Shown here piece after piece: positions 29,601 to 44,600 of a stretch of DNA of 64,000 nucleotides. The position numbers and the translations under genes are program-made. Where the stretch lies: the NCBI GenBank assembly GCA_963680875.1, contig OY804589.1:2480001-2544000 (forward strand), given 5' to 3'. The notes beneath the pieces are model-generated. The model saw nothing but the letters and a program-made list of their open reading frames with translations. It did no database searches and was not told where the DNA came from. Position 1 is the first letter of the stretch. The number at the start of each line of letters is the position of its first letter. The DNA is from Bathymodiolus brooksi (taxonomy: Eukaryota > Mollusca > Bivalvia > Mytilida > Modiolidae).

Positions 29601-32600
29601 ACAGGAATATTAGTGTAACTCAGTGTAGTTGTCTAGATGTAAACAGGAATATTAGTGTAACTCAGTGTGGTTGTCTAGATGTAAACAGGAATATTAGTGT
29701 AACTCAGTGTAGTTGTCTAGATGTAAACAGGAATATTATTGTAACTCAGTGTAGTTGTCTAGATGTAAACAGGAATATTATTGTAACTCAGTGTAGTTGT
29801 CTAGATGTAAACAGGAATATTAGTGTAACTCAGTGTAGTTGTCTAGATGTAAACAGGAATATTAGTGTAACTCAGTGTAGTTGTCTAGATGTAAACAGGA
29901 ATATTAGTGTAACTCGGTGTAGTTGTCTAGATGTAAACAGGAATATTATTGTAACTCAGTGTAGTTGTCTAGATGTAAACAGGAATATTAGTGTAACTCA
30001 GTGTAGTTGTCTAGATGTAAACAGGAATATTAGTGTAACTCAGTGTAGTTGTCTATGTAAACAGGAATATTAGTGTAACTCAGTGTAGTTGTCTAGATGT
30101 AAACAGGAATATTAGTGTAACTCAGTGTAGTTGTCTAGATGTAAACAGGAATATTAGTGTAACTCAGTGTAGTTGTCTATGTAAACAGGAATATTAGTGT
30201 AACTTGGTGTATTTGTCTAGATGTAAACAGGAATATTAGTGTAACTCAGTGTAGTTGTCTAGATGTAAACAGGAATATTAGTGTAACTCAGTGTAGTTGT
30301 CTAGATGTAAACAGGAATATTAGTGTAACTCAGTGTAGTTGTCTAGATGTAAACAGGAATATTAGTGTAACTCAGTGTAGTTGTCTAGATGTAAACAGGA
30401 ATATTAGTGTAACTCAGTGTAGTTGTCTAGATGTAAACAGGAATATTAGTGTAACTCAGTGTAGTTGTCTAGATGTAAACAGGAATATTAGTGTAACTCA
30501 GTGTAGTTGTCTATGTAAACAGGAATATTAGTAGATTTTGTTATCAAATGCTTTTTCCATATCGCTTATCGCTTAAAAATTAAGCTAAATTTTCAAAAAC
30601 CGAAATAACTGATGGAAGCTATAAGTTTGTGTGACATTTTATCATGGGTAACATTATTTCCTTGGAAGCTATAAGTTTGTGTGACATTTTATCATGGGTA
30701 ACATTATTTCCATGGAAGCTATAAGTTTGTGTGACATTTTATCATGGGTAACATTATTTCCATGGAAGCTATAAGTTTGTGTAACATTTTATCATGGGTA
30801 ACATTATTTATATGGAAGCTATAAGTTTGTGTAACATTTTATCATGGGTAACATTATTTCCATGGAAGCTATAAGTTTGTGTGACATTTTATCATGGGTA
30901 ACATTGTTTCAATGGAAACTATAAGTTTGTGTAACATTTTATCATGGGTAACATTATTTCCATGGAAGCTATAAGTTTGTGTAACATTTTATCATGGGTA
31001 ACATTATTTCCATGGAAGCTATAAGTTTGTGTAACATTTTATCATGGGAAACATTATTTCCTTGCATCTCATGTGTTGCTATCATTCACGAATAAATTTT
31101 AAGAAAATAATGTTACCCATCTTCACAAGACTTATGGGGGTCATTATGGTCGTGATCGTATGATAGTTGGATTTATAACTACCTATGCAATAAGTGCCTA
31201 TCACCACTAACATTGTGAGTTCAAATCCCATCCAGGCAATACAACATTATCTGATAAAGATTGTCAGTGACTGGCAAAAGGTCGGTGGTTTTCTCTGGTT
31301 TCATCCACCAATAAAACTGACTGCCAAAAAATAACTGAAATATTGTTGAAAATGTTCAATACCATAACCCAAACCCTAACCCAACAGATTGATGGCTTCC
31401 CTGAATTATTTCTTAATTTACTGATAAGCTGTTCCAGATTATATACTTACCCTTAGTAACTGTCTGTTAAGCTGTTCCACCGTTGTTTCACTGCCACTTG
31501 CTAATTTTAACATCTTTTTCGTACCATCCATGATATATATTGTTATCTGGCTCTGTAAATACAAATTAATTCACTATGTTAGTGTGTTGTGATTCTTGTC
31601 TGTGTTAAGGTTTACATCAAATTAATTCACTATGCTAGTGTGTTGTGATTCTTGTCTGTGTTAAGGTCTACATCAAATTAATTCACTATGTTAGTGTGTT
31701 GTGATTCTTGTCTGTGTTAAGGTCTACATCAAATAAATTCACTATGTTAGTGTGTTGTGATTCTTGTCTGTGTTAAGGTCTACATCAAATTAATTCACTA
31801 TGTTAGTGTGTTGTGATTCTTGTCTGTGTTAAGGTCTACATCAATCCAAATTCCAGTTATCTGTAGGAGGGTGCATGTCTTATTTACATTATTTGTGCTT
31901 GCTTGCATATAGTGGTGTCCAAAACATATTGAGTTGTGTTTTTACTTTGATTTTCTTCGTCTTGTGTATCCTGTTTTGTCAGTTTCTCTGGATTGTCCTT
32001 TTTTTATTGCCCCTTCAGTATTGTCTAAACCTTTTTGTTCTGAACACAAAGCTGGTCCATAGGTGATTCAGTTTAAATAGGGTTCACTGTATCTACCAAG
32101 ATTTCAAACACAGGGATGATGTAATGTTTACAAAGAATTCTGGGTGTGTGATTGTTGTTTAATTTCAAATGAGTCAATTTTTCAGCCATATCATGGAAAG
32201 AACAAGTTACATTCGATGAGATGATGATATCTGCTTTGGACCATCACGCTTAGTTGGATCTTTATAGTGCTAGACCACTTTGGACTAGACCATCATGGCT
32301 TAGTTGGATCTTTACAGTGCTAGACCACCCTGGACTAGACCATCATGGCTTAGTTTGATCTTTACAATGCTAGACCACTTTGGACTAGACCATCATGGCT
32401 TAGTTGGATCTCTACAGTGCTAGACCACTTTGGACTAGACCATCACAGCTTAGTTGGATCTTTACAGTGCTAGACCACTTTGGACTAGACCACCACAGCT
32501 TAGTTGGATCTTTACAGTGCTAGACCACCTTGGACTAGACCATCATGGCTTAGTTGGATCTTTACAGTGCTAGACCACCCTGGACTAGACCATCACCGCT

Positions 32601-35600
32601 TAGTTGGATCTTTACAGTGCTAGACCACTTTGGACTAGACCACCACAGCTTAGTTGGATCTTTACAGTGCTAGACCACTTTGGACTAGACCATCATGGCT
32701 TAGTTGGATCTTTACAGTGCTAGACCACTTTGGACTAGACCATCACCGCTTAGTTGGATCTTTACAGTGCTAGACCACTTTGGACTAGACCATCACGGCT
32801 TAGTTTGATCTTTACAGTGCTAGACCACTTTGGACTAGACCACCACAGCTTAGTTGGATCTTTACAGTGCTAGACCACTTTGGACTAGACCATTACGGCT
32901 TAGTTGGATCTTTACAGTGCTAGACCACTTTGGACTAGACCTTCATGGCTTAGTTGGATCTTTACAGTGCTAGACCACCTTGGACTAGACCATCACGGCT
33001 TAGTTGGATCTTTACAGTGCTAGACCACTTTGGACTAGACCATCACGACTTAGTTGGATCTTTACAGTGCTAGACCACTTTGGACTAGACCATCATGGCT
33101 TAGTTGGATCTTTACAGTGCTAGACCACTTTGTACTAGACCATCATGGCTTAGTTGGATCTTTACAGTGCTAGACCACTTTGGACTAGACCATCACGGCT
33201 TAGTTGGATCTTTACAGTGCTAGACCACTTTGGACTAGACCATCATGGCTTAGTTTGATCTTTACAGTGCTAGACCACTTTGTACTAGACCACCATGGCT
33301 TAGTTGGATCTTTACAGTGCTAGACCACTTTGTACTAGACCATCATGGCTTAGTTGGATCTTTACAGTGCTAGACCACTTTGTACTAGACCACCGTGGCT
33401 TAGTTGGATCTTTACAGTGCTAGACCACCCTGGACTAGACCATCATGGCTTAGTTGGATCTTTACAGTGCTAAACCACTTTGGACTAGACCACCATGGCT
33501 TAGTTGGATCTTTACAGTGCTAGACCACCCTGGACTAGACCATCATGGCTTAGTTGGATCTTTACAGTGCTAGACCACTTTGGACTAGACCACCATGGCT
33601 TAGTTGGATCTTTACAGTGCTAGACCACCCTGGACTACACCATCACGGCTTAGTTGGATCTTTACAGTGCTAGACCACTTTGGACTAGACCATCATGGCT
33701 TAGTTGGATCTTTACAGTGCTAGACCACTTTGGACTAGACCATCACAGCTTAGTTGGATCTTTACAGTGCTAGACCACTTTGGACTAGACCATCATGGCT
33801 TAGTTGGATCTTTACAGTGCTAGACCACTTTGGACTAGACCATCATGGCTTAGTTGGATCTTTACAGTGCTAGACCACTTTGGACTAGACCATCATGGCT
33901 TAGTTGGATCTTTACAGTGCTAGACCACCTTGGACTAGACCATCATGGCTTAGTTGGATCTCTAGAGTGCTAGACCACTTTGGACTAGACCACCACAGCT
34001 TAGTTGGATCTTTACAGTGCTAGACCACTTTGGACTAGACCATCACGGCTTAGTTGGATCTTTACAGTGCTAGACCACCCTGGACTAGACCATCACGGCT
34101 TAGTTGGATCTTTACAGTGCTAGACCACTTTGGACTAGACCATCATGGCTTAGTTGGATCTTTACAGTGCTAGACCACTTTGGACTAGACCATCACGGCT
34201 TAGTTGGATCTTTACAGTGCTAGACCACTTTGGACTAGACCATCATGGCTTAGTTGGATCTTTACAGTGCTAGACCACCTTGGACTAGACCATCATGGCT
34301 TAGTTGGATCTTTACAGTGCTAGACCACTTTGGACTAGACCATCACGGCTTAGTTGGATCTTTACAGTGCTAGCTGACTGAAACAACAATCTGTGGGTAG
34401 ACATGTAGCTCCACCTAGACACATTATTCTGATTCTGGACAAATCAGTCTTTGCTCTAACTCCTTAAAGCTGCTTGATTAGTGGAGAAGTAGAAAATACC
34501 AATTTTATGACCTTTGACCTGACTTGAACCCATGATTTAACCCATTTGAGGCATGTTAACCATAACACCACTGACACAGTTTATTAAGTTTTAAACCCCT
34601 GTATCGTTCACCTGGTTATAAAAAGAACAAATTGATAGTTCCGAGATAAGAATTTAAGTCCCGCCTCCTTAGCAATTGTTGCTATGCGCCACAAGCTTAT
34701 CGGTTACATTTTCAAAATGGCTGCTCAGCATCCCAAGCTTGCGTCCGATTCTTTAGAAAAAATTCCCGATAATATCGCAGTTTCATTCTTACCCGACTTT
34801 GAATCGTTGTCCAAAAACGTCTTAGAAAAGGGTTTAAATTATTTCACCCAAGGTTATATCCACAATATTAAAATTTCGGAAGCACATGGAGCCATTCGTG
34901 TGGATTTAAGATGTTGGCGGTCAATGAGAAAAAGTCAAGATCCACACAACCTTCATGTCGAAATCGGCGATGACAAACTTTCAGTATCGTACTATACCTG
35001 TAAAGCTGGGTATATAAATCTTTTATAATTTTGTTGTTTTTCTTTCATACAGCTTCAAGGATGATTCAAACGATAAACAATAAATACCATTGTTCATTCT
35101 ACACAGCGGGTCGTGCACACGTATGTGTATAATCACTACGTAAACAGACAGCACATGCTGATCTACAACAATTGATATTTATCAAAGATAACGTCTGTTT
35201 ACTAAGTTCATAATCACTGAATTGCTCTGATTTAAGATAATAGTATCTCTTTTTTTTACCAAATAATTAATTATGCACAAACAGGATGAAAACGATCTTG
35301 AAATTCTTCCTTCATTCATTCGTAGACACGTGAAAATATTATGAAATCAATTCTTTTGTATTTATATAAATCTAATACTCACGTGAATATTAATTTCTGC
35401 TGAGAAAGTTTATGTATTTGCGAAAAATACAATTTTAAGAATGATAAGAGGACGACCATTTGATTTGGGTGTACATATGCATGTGAGGAAAAGGGGGGGG
35501 GGGAGGGGCAAGGCAATGGGCGATTATATAAATAAATCATTTATTCTTGATGCCAGTGAAAATAATTAATTTAATATTACTTATCGAGAAAATAAATAAT

Positions 35601-38600
35601 TTGGCCTTCATGTAGTTTAGGGGGCTCTATAATGCCTCTCAAACATGAAGGGACTCAATGATGCATCAGATGAACTAAATATGTAGTTTAAATGACTACA
35701 TTTTTTGGACCTCAGACCAATGTGACATTGGTGAAAATAAATAAGCAATCTTCATTTGACAGTTTTTTAATGTCTTTCGGGATATCGCTCATCTGAATTG
35801 CATGTCCCCCATGCACATTGAAGCACCATTTCGGCGATATAACTAGCAGAATTTATATATAAAACTACGTTCCCACAAATACACAACTCGGTTTGTTTGT
35901 GGGACAAAGATGGCATCACCTGATCACATTAAAAATGTGGCGCGCTGATTGGTCGGTTATTTTAGTCTGATTGACGTCTCGCAAGCATGAATTGGCCCTA
36001 TGTAAAAACTATGTCCTGCAGTGGTAGTCATCTTGGAATTCCAATCAACATAAATTACACTAAGTTTGTAAAAGACCTTCTAATGATTGATGCACAGTTT
36101 AGGTTCAATAAGTGCAATAGCTTCAGAGAAGAAAATATTTCTGTATTTTCCCATATGGTCCTGTGTTAATATTATGACCTGTGGTGGCAGCCATCTTGAA
36201 TTTTGGATCGGCATAAAAAACCCAGATTTTTAAGAGGACCTTCAAATGATTATTCCTGGGCAGTTTGGTTTTAATTGTCCAAGTGGTTTAAGAGAAGAAG
36301 CGTTTTGAAACATTTTTCCCATAGGGTCCAATGCTGTAGCCGCCATCTTCCATTTTATATCGGAACAAAAAACCTAAACTTTGCAGAGGACCATCCAATG
36401 AACATTCCTGTCTAGTTTGGATTCAGTCTGATTTGTAGTTTCTGAGAAGAAGGCATTTGAACATTTTCCATAGGGTCCAATGTTAATCTATATACTGCAG
36501 TGGCGGCCATCTTGGATTTCCGATCGGCCTGAAAAACCTAAATTTTGTAGTGGACCTTCCAATGATCATTCCTGGGCAGTTTGGTTTCAATTGTCCAAGT
36601 GGTTTCAGAGAAGAAGCGTTTTAAAACATTTTTGATTTTTCCCATAGGGTCCAATGTTAAACCAAGTCCTGCCGTAGCCGCCATTTTGAATTTCATATCA
36701 GAACAAAAAACCTTAAGTTTGTAGAGGACCATCCAATGGCTTTAATCATATTTGTAGTTTCTGAAAAGAAGGCATTTGAACATTTTCCCATAGGGTTCAA
36801 TGTTAATCTATGTCCTGTGGTGGTGGCCATCTTAGATTTCCGATCAACATAAAAAACTGAAACTTTATAGAGGACCTTCCAATGATCATTCCTGGGCAGT
36901 TTGGTTTCAATTGTCCAAGTGGTTTCAGAGAAGAAGCGTTTTGAAACATTTTCCCATAGGGTCCAATGTTAAATTAAGTCCTGCCGTAGCCGCCATTTTG
37001 AATTTCATATCGGTACAAAAAACCTAAAGTTTGTAGAGAACCATCCAATGAACATTCATGTTCAGTTTGGCTTTAATCATATTTGTAGTTTCTGAAAAGA
37101 AGGCATTTGAACATTTTCCCATAGGGTCCAATGTTATTCTATTTCCTGCAGTGGCGGCCATCTTGGATTTCCGATCAACATAAAAAACTGAAACTTTATA
37201 GAGGACCTTCCAATGATCATTCCTGGGCAGTTTGGTTTCAATTGTCCAAGTGGTTTCAGAGAAGAAGCGTTTTGAAACATTTTCCCATAGGGTCCAATGT
37301 TAAATTAAGTCCTGCCGTAGCCGCCATTTTGAATTTCATATCGGTACAAAAAACCTAAAGTTTGTAGAGAACCATCCAATGAACATTCATGTTCAGTTTG
37401 GCTTTAATCATATTTGTAGTTTCTGAAAAGAAGGCATTTGAACATTTTCCCATAGGGTCCAATGTTAATCTATTTCCTGCAGTTGTGGCCATCTTGGATT
37501 TCCGATCAGCATAAAAAACCTACATTTTGTAGTGGACCTTCCAATGATCATTCTTGGGTAGTTTGGTTGAAATTGTCAAAGTGTTTTCAGAGAGGAAGCG
37601 TTTTGAGACACTTTTCCCATAGGGTCCAATGTTAAACTAAGTCCTGCTGTAGCCGCCATCTTCCATTTTATATCGGAACAAAAAACCTAAATTTTATAGA
37701 GGACCATCCAATGAGCATTCCTGTCTAGTTTGGATTCAGTCTGATTTGTAGTTTCTGAGAAGAAGGCATTTGAACATTTTCCCATAGGGTCCAATGTTAA
37801 TCTATGTCCTGCAGTGGCAGCCATCTTGGATTTCCGATCGGCCCAAAAAACCTAAATTTTGTTATGGACCTTTCAATAATCATTCCTGGGCAGTTTGGTT
37901 TCAATTGTCCAAGTGGTTTCAGAGAAGAAGCGTTTTAAAACATTTTTGATTTTTCCCATAGGGTCCAATGTTAAACTAAGTCCTGCCGTAGCCGCCATTT
38001 TGAATTTCATATCGGTACAAAAAACCTAAAGTTTGTAGAGGACCATCCAATGAACATTCATGTACAGTTTGGCTTTAATCATATTTGTAGTTTCTGAAAA
38101 TAAGGCATTTGAACATTTTCCCATAGGGTCCAATGTTAATCTATGTCCTGTGGTGGTGGCCATATTGGATTTCCGATCAACATAAAAAACTGAAACTTTA
38201 TAGAGGACCTTCTAATGATCATTCCTGGGCAGTTTGGTTTCAATTGTCCATGTGGTTTCAGAGAAGAAGTGTTTTGAAACATTTTCCCCATAGGGTCCAA
38301 TGTTAAACTAAGTCCTGCCGTAGCCGCCATTTTGAATTTCATATCGGAACAAAAAACCTACTGTTTGTAGAGTACCATCCAATGAACATTCATGTTCAGT
38401 TTGGCTTTAATCATATTTGTGGTTTCTGAAAAGAAGGCATTTGAACATTTTCCCATAGGGTCCAATATTAATCTATGTCCTGTGGTGGTGGCCATATTGG
38501 ATTTCCGATCAACATAAAAAACTGAAACTTTATAGAGGACCTTCTAATGATCATTCCTGGGCAGTTTGGTTTCAATTGTCCAAGTGGTTTCAGAGAAGAA

Positions 38601-41600
38601 GCGTTTTGAAACATTTTTCCCATAGGGTCCAATGTTAAACTAAGTCCTGCTGTAGCCGCCATTTTGAATTTCATATCGGAACAAAACACCTACTGTTTGT
38701 AGAGGACCATCCAATGAACATTCTTGTTCAGTTTGGCTTTAATCATATTTGTAGTTTCTGAAAAGAAGGCATTTGAACATTTTCCCATAGGGTCCAATGT
38801 TAATCTATGTCCTGTGGTGGTGGCCATATTGGATTTCCGATCAACATAAAAAACTGAAATTTATAGAGGACCTTCCAATGATCATTCCTGGGCAGTTTGG
38901 TTTCAATTGTCCAAGTGGTTTCAGAGAAGAAGCATTTTGAAACATTTTTCCCATAGGGTCCAATGTTAAACTAAGTCCTGCTGTAGCCGCCATTTTGAAT
39001 TTCATATCGGAACAAAAAAACTTACTGTTTGTAGAGGACCATCCAATGAACATTCATGTTCAGTTTGGCTTTAATCATATTTGTAGTTTCTGAAAAGAAG
39101 GCATTTGAACATTTTCCCATAGGGTCCAATGTTAATCTATTTCCTGCAGTGGTGGCCATCTTGGATTTCCGATCGGCATAAAAAACCTAAATTTTGTAGT
39201 GGACCTTCCAATGATCATTCTTGGGTAGTTTGGTTTAAATTGTCCAAGTGGTTTCAGAGAGGAAGCGTTTTGAGACACTTTTCCCATAGGGTCCAATGTT
39301 AAACTAAGTCCTGCTGTAGCCGCCATCTTCCATTTTATATCGGAACTAAAAACCTAAACTTTGTAGAGGACCCTCCAATGAACATTCACGTTCAGTTTGG
39401 CTTTAATCATATTTGTAGAATCTGAAAAGAAGGCATTTGAACATTTTCCCATAGGGTCTAATGTTAATCTATTTCCTGCAGTGGCGGCCATCTTGGATTT
39501 CCGATCGGCATAAAAAACCTATATTTTGTAGTGGACCTTCCAATGATCATTCTTGGGCAGTTTGGTTTAAATTGTCCAACATTCATTTACAGTTTGGGTT
39601 CAGTCAGTTCATTAGTTTCAGAGAAGAAGATCTTTGAAATTTCAGCCAATCAGAGCATATTATTGGCCCTGGCAGCCATGTTGAATATCCGACTGGAACG
39701 AAAAACAGAAATTTTGTAGAGGATCATCCAAGGAACATTCCTGCTAAGTTTGGTTCCAATTGGCCCCGTGGTTTCGGAGAAGAAGCTTGAAATGTGAAAA
39801 GTTTACAGACGACGGACGACAGACGCCAAGAGTGATGGCAATAGTTCACCTGGACCTTTGGTCCAGGTTAACTAATAACTTACCAATTTATTAATGGCTG
39901 CCTTTAACATAACAGATATATGTTTGTGTTCCTTGTCTCTCAGTGGTTCACATCTGTCAAATGCTGTTTTACCACTTCTATCTAAGGAATTCTATAATGA
40001 ATAAAAACATCTGAATCATTAACACATTATTTCCTACATCAGGTCAGCTGCAGATCTCCCTTTCTAAGCTGTTGATTAGTGGGTTAGGGTTAGGGTGTTG
40101 AACGTCACTTTCAACAATATTTCAGCTATATTGTGGCAGTCAGTTTTACTGGTTGAGGAAACCGGAGTACCCAGAGAAAACCACCGTCCTGTTTCATGTC
40201 ACTGACAAACTTTATCACATAATGTTGTAATAAGTACATCTCTCCATGAGCAGGATTTAAATTCACAACTTTAGTGATGATATGCACTGATTGCACAGCT
40301 AATTGTAAATCCAACTACAATATGATCACGACCACGACGGCCACTTCTATCAGTGGGAGATCTAAACCTGACCTACATGTAAATATGACCTTGTTGTCAC
40401 GGTAACTTATTACAATTGTAGTACCAAATAGTAAATAAACAGCTGCGCCAAGAGCGCATGATACGCCCGTCATCAACATTCATACAATATTTGTAAAGAC
40501 TTTCTTTCCCATAACTCTTGAATGAAAAATCTAAATTTCACCAACAGCTGCACCATAAACATGAATTGGAACATTTATACAATATTTATGTTGAAATAAA
40601 ACACTATAATAGTTTAAAGTCCCATAACTCTGGAATGAAAAATCGAAATTTCACCAAAAAGTATACAGACCATAAGACTATCAATTCCAATAACTATGCG
40701 AAGTTTAAAGTGAATTGGCCAAGGGGTTTCAATTTACAGTGCGACATACGAAAAATCGCCTACAATTTGATGAATAAAGTTCCATAACTCTGGAATGAAA
40801 AATCAAAATTTCACCAAAAAGTATACAGATCATAAGACTATCAATTCCAATAACTATGCGAAGTTTGAAGTGAATTGGCAAAGGGGTTCTCAATTTACAG
40901 TGTGACATACGAAAAATTGTCTTAAAATCACGTACAATTTGATGAATAAAGTCCCATAACTCTGGAATGAAAATTCGAAATTTCACCATGTAGTATACAG
41001 ACCGTAAGACCATCAATTTCAATAACTCTGTGAAATTTGAAGTGAATTGGCCAAGGTGTTCTTAAGTTATAGCGTGACATGTGAAACGGACGGACAGTCG
41101 GACATTGGTATATAATACGTCCCGTCTTAAAGACGGGCGCATAAAAAGGATATGCATTTAAATGAACATAAGAGATTGTCCAAAATTACACTTAGACACA
41201 AATAAAAGTAAAGAGACAGTGCTTTTACCTCAGCTACAGTAGGGTTTTTAGCAATCAGTATAACTCATACCCTAAACTGAAAGTGAAACGGCCCCTAGCC
41301 TACAGTTGAGTGGTACTCTTTACTTGTTAAATGGCCCCCAGCCTGCAGTTGAGTGGTACTCTTTACTTGTTAAACAGCCTCTAGCCTACAGTTGAGTGGT
41401 ACTATTTACTTGTTAAACGGCCCCAAGCCTACAGTTGAGTGGTACTCTTTACATGTGAAACGGCCCCTAGCCTGCAGTTGAGTGGTACTCTTTACTTGTG
41501 AAATGGCCCCTAGCCTGCAGTTGAGTGGTACTCTTTACTTGTGAAACGTTTAACAAGTAAAGAGTACCACTCAATTGTAGGCTAGGGGCCGTTTAACAAG

Positions 41601-44600
41601 TAAATAGCACCACTCAACTGTAGGCTAGGGTACGTTTAACAAGTAAATAGTACCACTCAACTGTAGGTTAGAGGCTGTTTAACAAGTAAAGAGTACCACT
41701 CAACTGTATACTAGGGGCCGTTTAACAAGTAAAGAGTACCAGTCAACTGTAGGCTAGAGGCTGTTTAACAAGTAAAGAGTACCAGTCAACTGTAGGCTAG
41801 AGGCTGTTTAACAAGTAAAGAGTACCACTCAACTGTAGGCTAGAGGCTGTTTAACAAGTAAAGAGTACCAGTCAACTGTAGGCTAGGGGACGTTTAACAA
41901 GTAAAGAGTACCAGTCAACTGTAGGCTAGGGGACGTTTAACAAGTAAAGAGTACCACTCAACTGTAGGCTAGAGGCTGTTTAAGAAGTAAAGAGTACCAG
42001 TCAACTGTAGGCTAGAGGACGTTTAACAAGTAAAGAGTACCACTCAACTGTAGGCTAGGGGCCGTTTAACAAGTAAAGAGTACCACTCAACTGTAGGCTA
42101 GGGGCTGTTTAACAAGTAAAGAGTACCAGTCAACTGTAGGCTAGAGGACGTTTAACAAGTAAAGAGTACCAGTCAACTGTAGGCTAGAGGCTGTTTAACA
42201 AGTAAAGAGTACCACTCAACTGTAGGCTAGGGGCCGTTTAACAAGTAAAGAGTACCAGTCAACTGTAGGCTAGAGGCTGTTTAACAAGTAAAGAGTACCA
42301 CTCAACTGTAGGCTAGAGGCTGTTTAACAAGTAAAGAGTACCAGTCAACTGTAGGCTAGGGGACGTTTAACAAGTAAAGAGTACCAGTCAACTGTAGGCT
42401 AGGGGACGTTTAACAAGTAAAGAGTACCACTCAACTGTAGGCTAGGGGCCGTTTAACAAGTAAAGAGTACCACTCAACTGTAGGCTAGGGGACGTTTAAC
42501 AAGTAAAGAGTACCAGTCAACTGTAGGCTAGGGGACGTTTAACAAGTAAAGAGTACCACTCAACTGTAGGCTAGGGGCCGTTTAACAAGTAAAGAGTACC
42601 ACTCAACTGTAGGCTAGAGGACGTTTAACAAGTAAAGAGTACCAGTCAACTGTAGGCTAGGGGACGTTTAACAAGTAAAGAGTACCACTCAACTGTAGGC
42701 TAGGGGCCGTTTAACAAGTAAAGAGTACCAGTCAACTGTAGGCTAGAGGCTGTTTAACAAGTAAAGAGTACCAGTCAACTGTAGGCTAGAGGCTGTTTAA
42801 CAAGTAAAGAGTACCACTCAACTGTAGGCTAGGGGCCGTTTAACAAGTAAAGAGTACCACTCAACTGTAGGCTAGAGGCTGTTTAACAAGTAAAGAGTAC
42901 CAGTCAACTGTAGGCTAGAGGCTGTTTAACAAGTAAAGAGTACCAGTCAACTGTAGGCTAGAGGCTGTTTAACAAGTAAAGAGTACCACTCAACTGTAGG
43001 CTAGGGGACGTTTAACAAGTAAAGAGTACCACTCAACTGTAGGCTAGGGGACGTTTAACAAGTAAAGAGTACCACTCAACTGTAGGCTAGAGGACGTTTA
43101 ACAAGTAAAGAGTACCACTCAACTGTAGGCTAGAGGACGTTTAACAAGTAAAGAGTACCACTCAACTGTAGGCTAGAGGCTGTTTAACAAGTAAAGAGTA
43201 CCAGTCAACTGTAGGCTAGGGGACGTTTAACAAGTAAAGAGTACCAGTCAACTGTAGGCTAGGGGACGTTTAACAAGTAAAGAGTACCAGTCAACTGTAG
43301 GCTAGGGGACGTTTAACAAGTAAAGAGTACCACTCAACTGTAGGCTAGAGGACGTTTAACAAGTAAAGAGTACCAGTCAACTGTAGGCTAGAGGCTGTTT
43401 AACAAGTAAAGAGTACCAGTCAACTGTAGGCTAGGGGACGTTTAACAAGTAAAGAGTACCAGTCAACTGTAGGCTAGAGGCTGTTTAACAAGTAAAGAGT
43501 ACCACTCAACTGTAGGCTAGAGGCTGTTTAACAAGTAAAGAGTACCAGTCAACTGTAGGCTAGAGGCTGTTTAACAAGTAAAGAGTACCACTCAACTGTA
43601 GGCTAGGGGACGTTTAACAAGTAAAGAGTACCAGTCAACTGTAGGCTAGAGGCTGTTTAACAAGTAAAGAGTACCAGTCAACTGTAGGCTAGAGGCTGTT
43701 TAACAAGTAAAGAGTACCACTCAACTGTAGGCTAGAGGACGTTTAACAAGTAAAGAGTACCACTCAACTGTAGGCTAGAGGACGTTTAACAAGTAAAGAG
43801 TACCAGTCAACTGTAGGCTAGGGGACGTTTAACAAGTAAAGAGTACCACTCAACTGTAGGCTAGAGGACGTTTAACAAGTAAAGAGTACCAGTCAACTGT
43901 AGGCTAGGGGACGTTTCACACGTAAAGCGTACCAGTCAACTGTAGGCTAGGGGACGTTTAACAAGTAAAGAGTACCAGTCAACTGTAGGCTAGAGGCTGT
44001 TTAACAAGTAAAGAGTACCACTCAACTGTAGGCTAGAGGCTGTTTAACAAGTAAAGAGTACCAGTCAACTGTAGGCTAGGGGACGTTTAACAAGTAAAGA
44101 GTACCACTCAACTGTAGGCTAGAGGCTGTTTAACAAGTAAAGAGTACCAGTCAACTGTAGGCTAGGGGACGTTTAACAAGTAAAGAGTACCACTCAACTG
44201 TAGGCTAGAGGACGTTTAACAAGTAAAGAGTACCAGTCAACTGTAGGCTAGAGGCTGTTTAACAAGTAAAGAGTACCAGTCAACTGTAGGCTAGGGGACG
44301 TTTAACAAGTAAAGAGTACCAGTCAACTGTAGGCTAGAGGCTGTTTAACAAGTAAAGAGTACCACTCAACTGTAGGCTAGAGGCTGTTTAACAAGTAAAG
44401 AGTACCACTCAACTGTAGGCTAGAGGACGTTTAACAAGTAAAGAGTACCACTCAACTGTAGGCTAGAGGCTGTTTAACAAGTAAAGAGTACCAGTCAACT
44501 GTAGGCTAGGGGACGTTTAACAAGTAAAGAGTACCACTCAACTGTAGGCTAGAGGACGTTTAACAAGTAAAGAGTACCAGTCAACTGTAGGCTAGAGGCT

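Noticed and set aside
24725..30532. Possible CRISPR array (regular 42-bp repeats)
   Set aside because: There are no unique spacers; the whole 42 bp is repeated. The surrounding sequence is an animal intron. The same applies to all other arrays.
36538..39326. Several 60-75 codon minus-strand frames sharing FKMAATAG
   Set aside because: They are shadows of the 165/330-bp monomers of the pearl-like element. Frames break differently in each monomer.
40518..40787. 89-codon plus-strand frame
   Set aside because: It spans internal direct repeats of a non-autonomous element. No recognisable protein.
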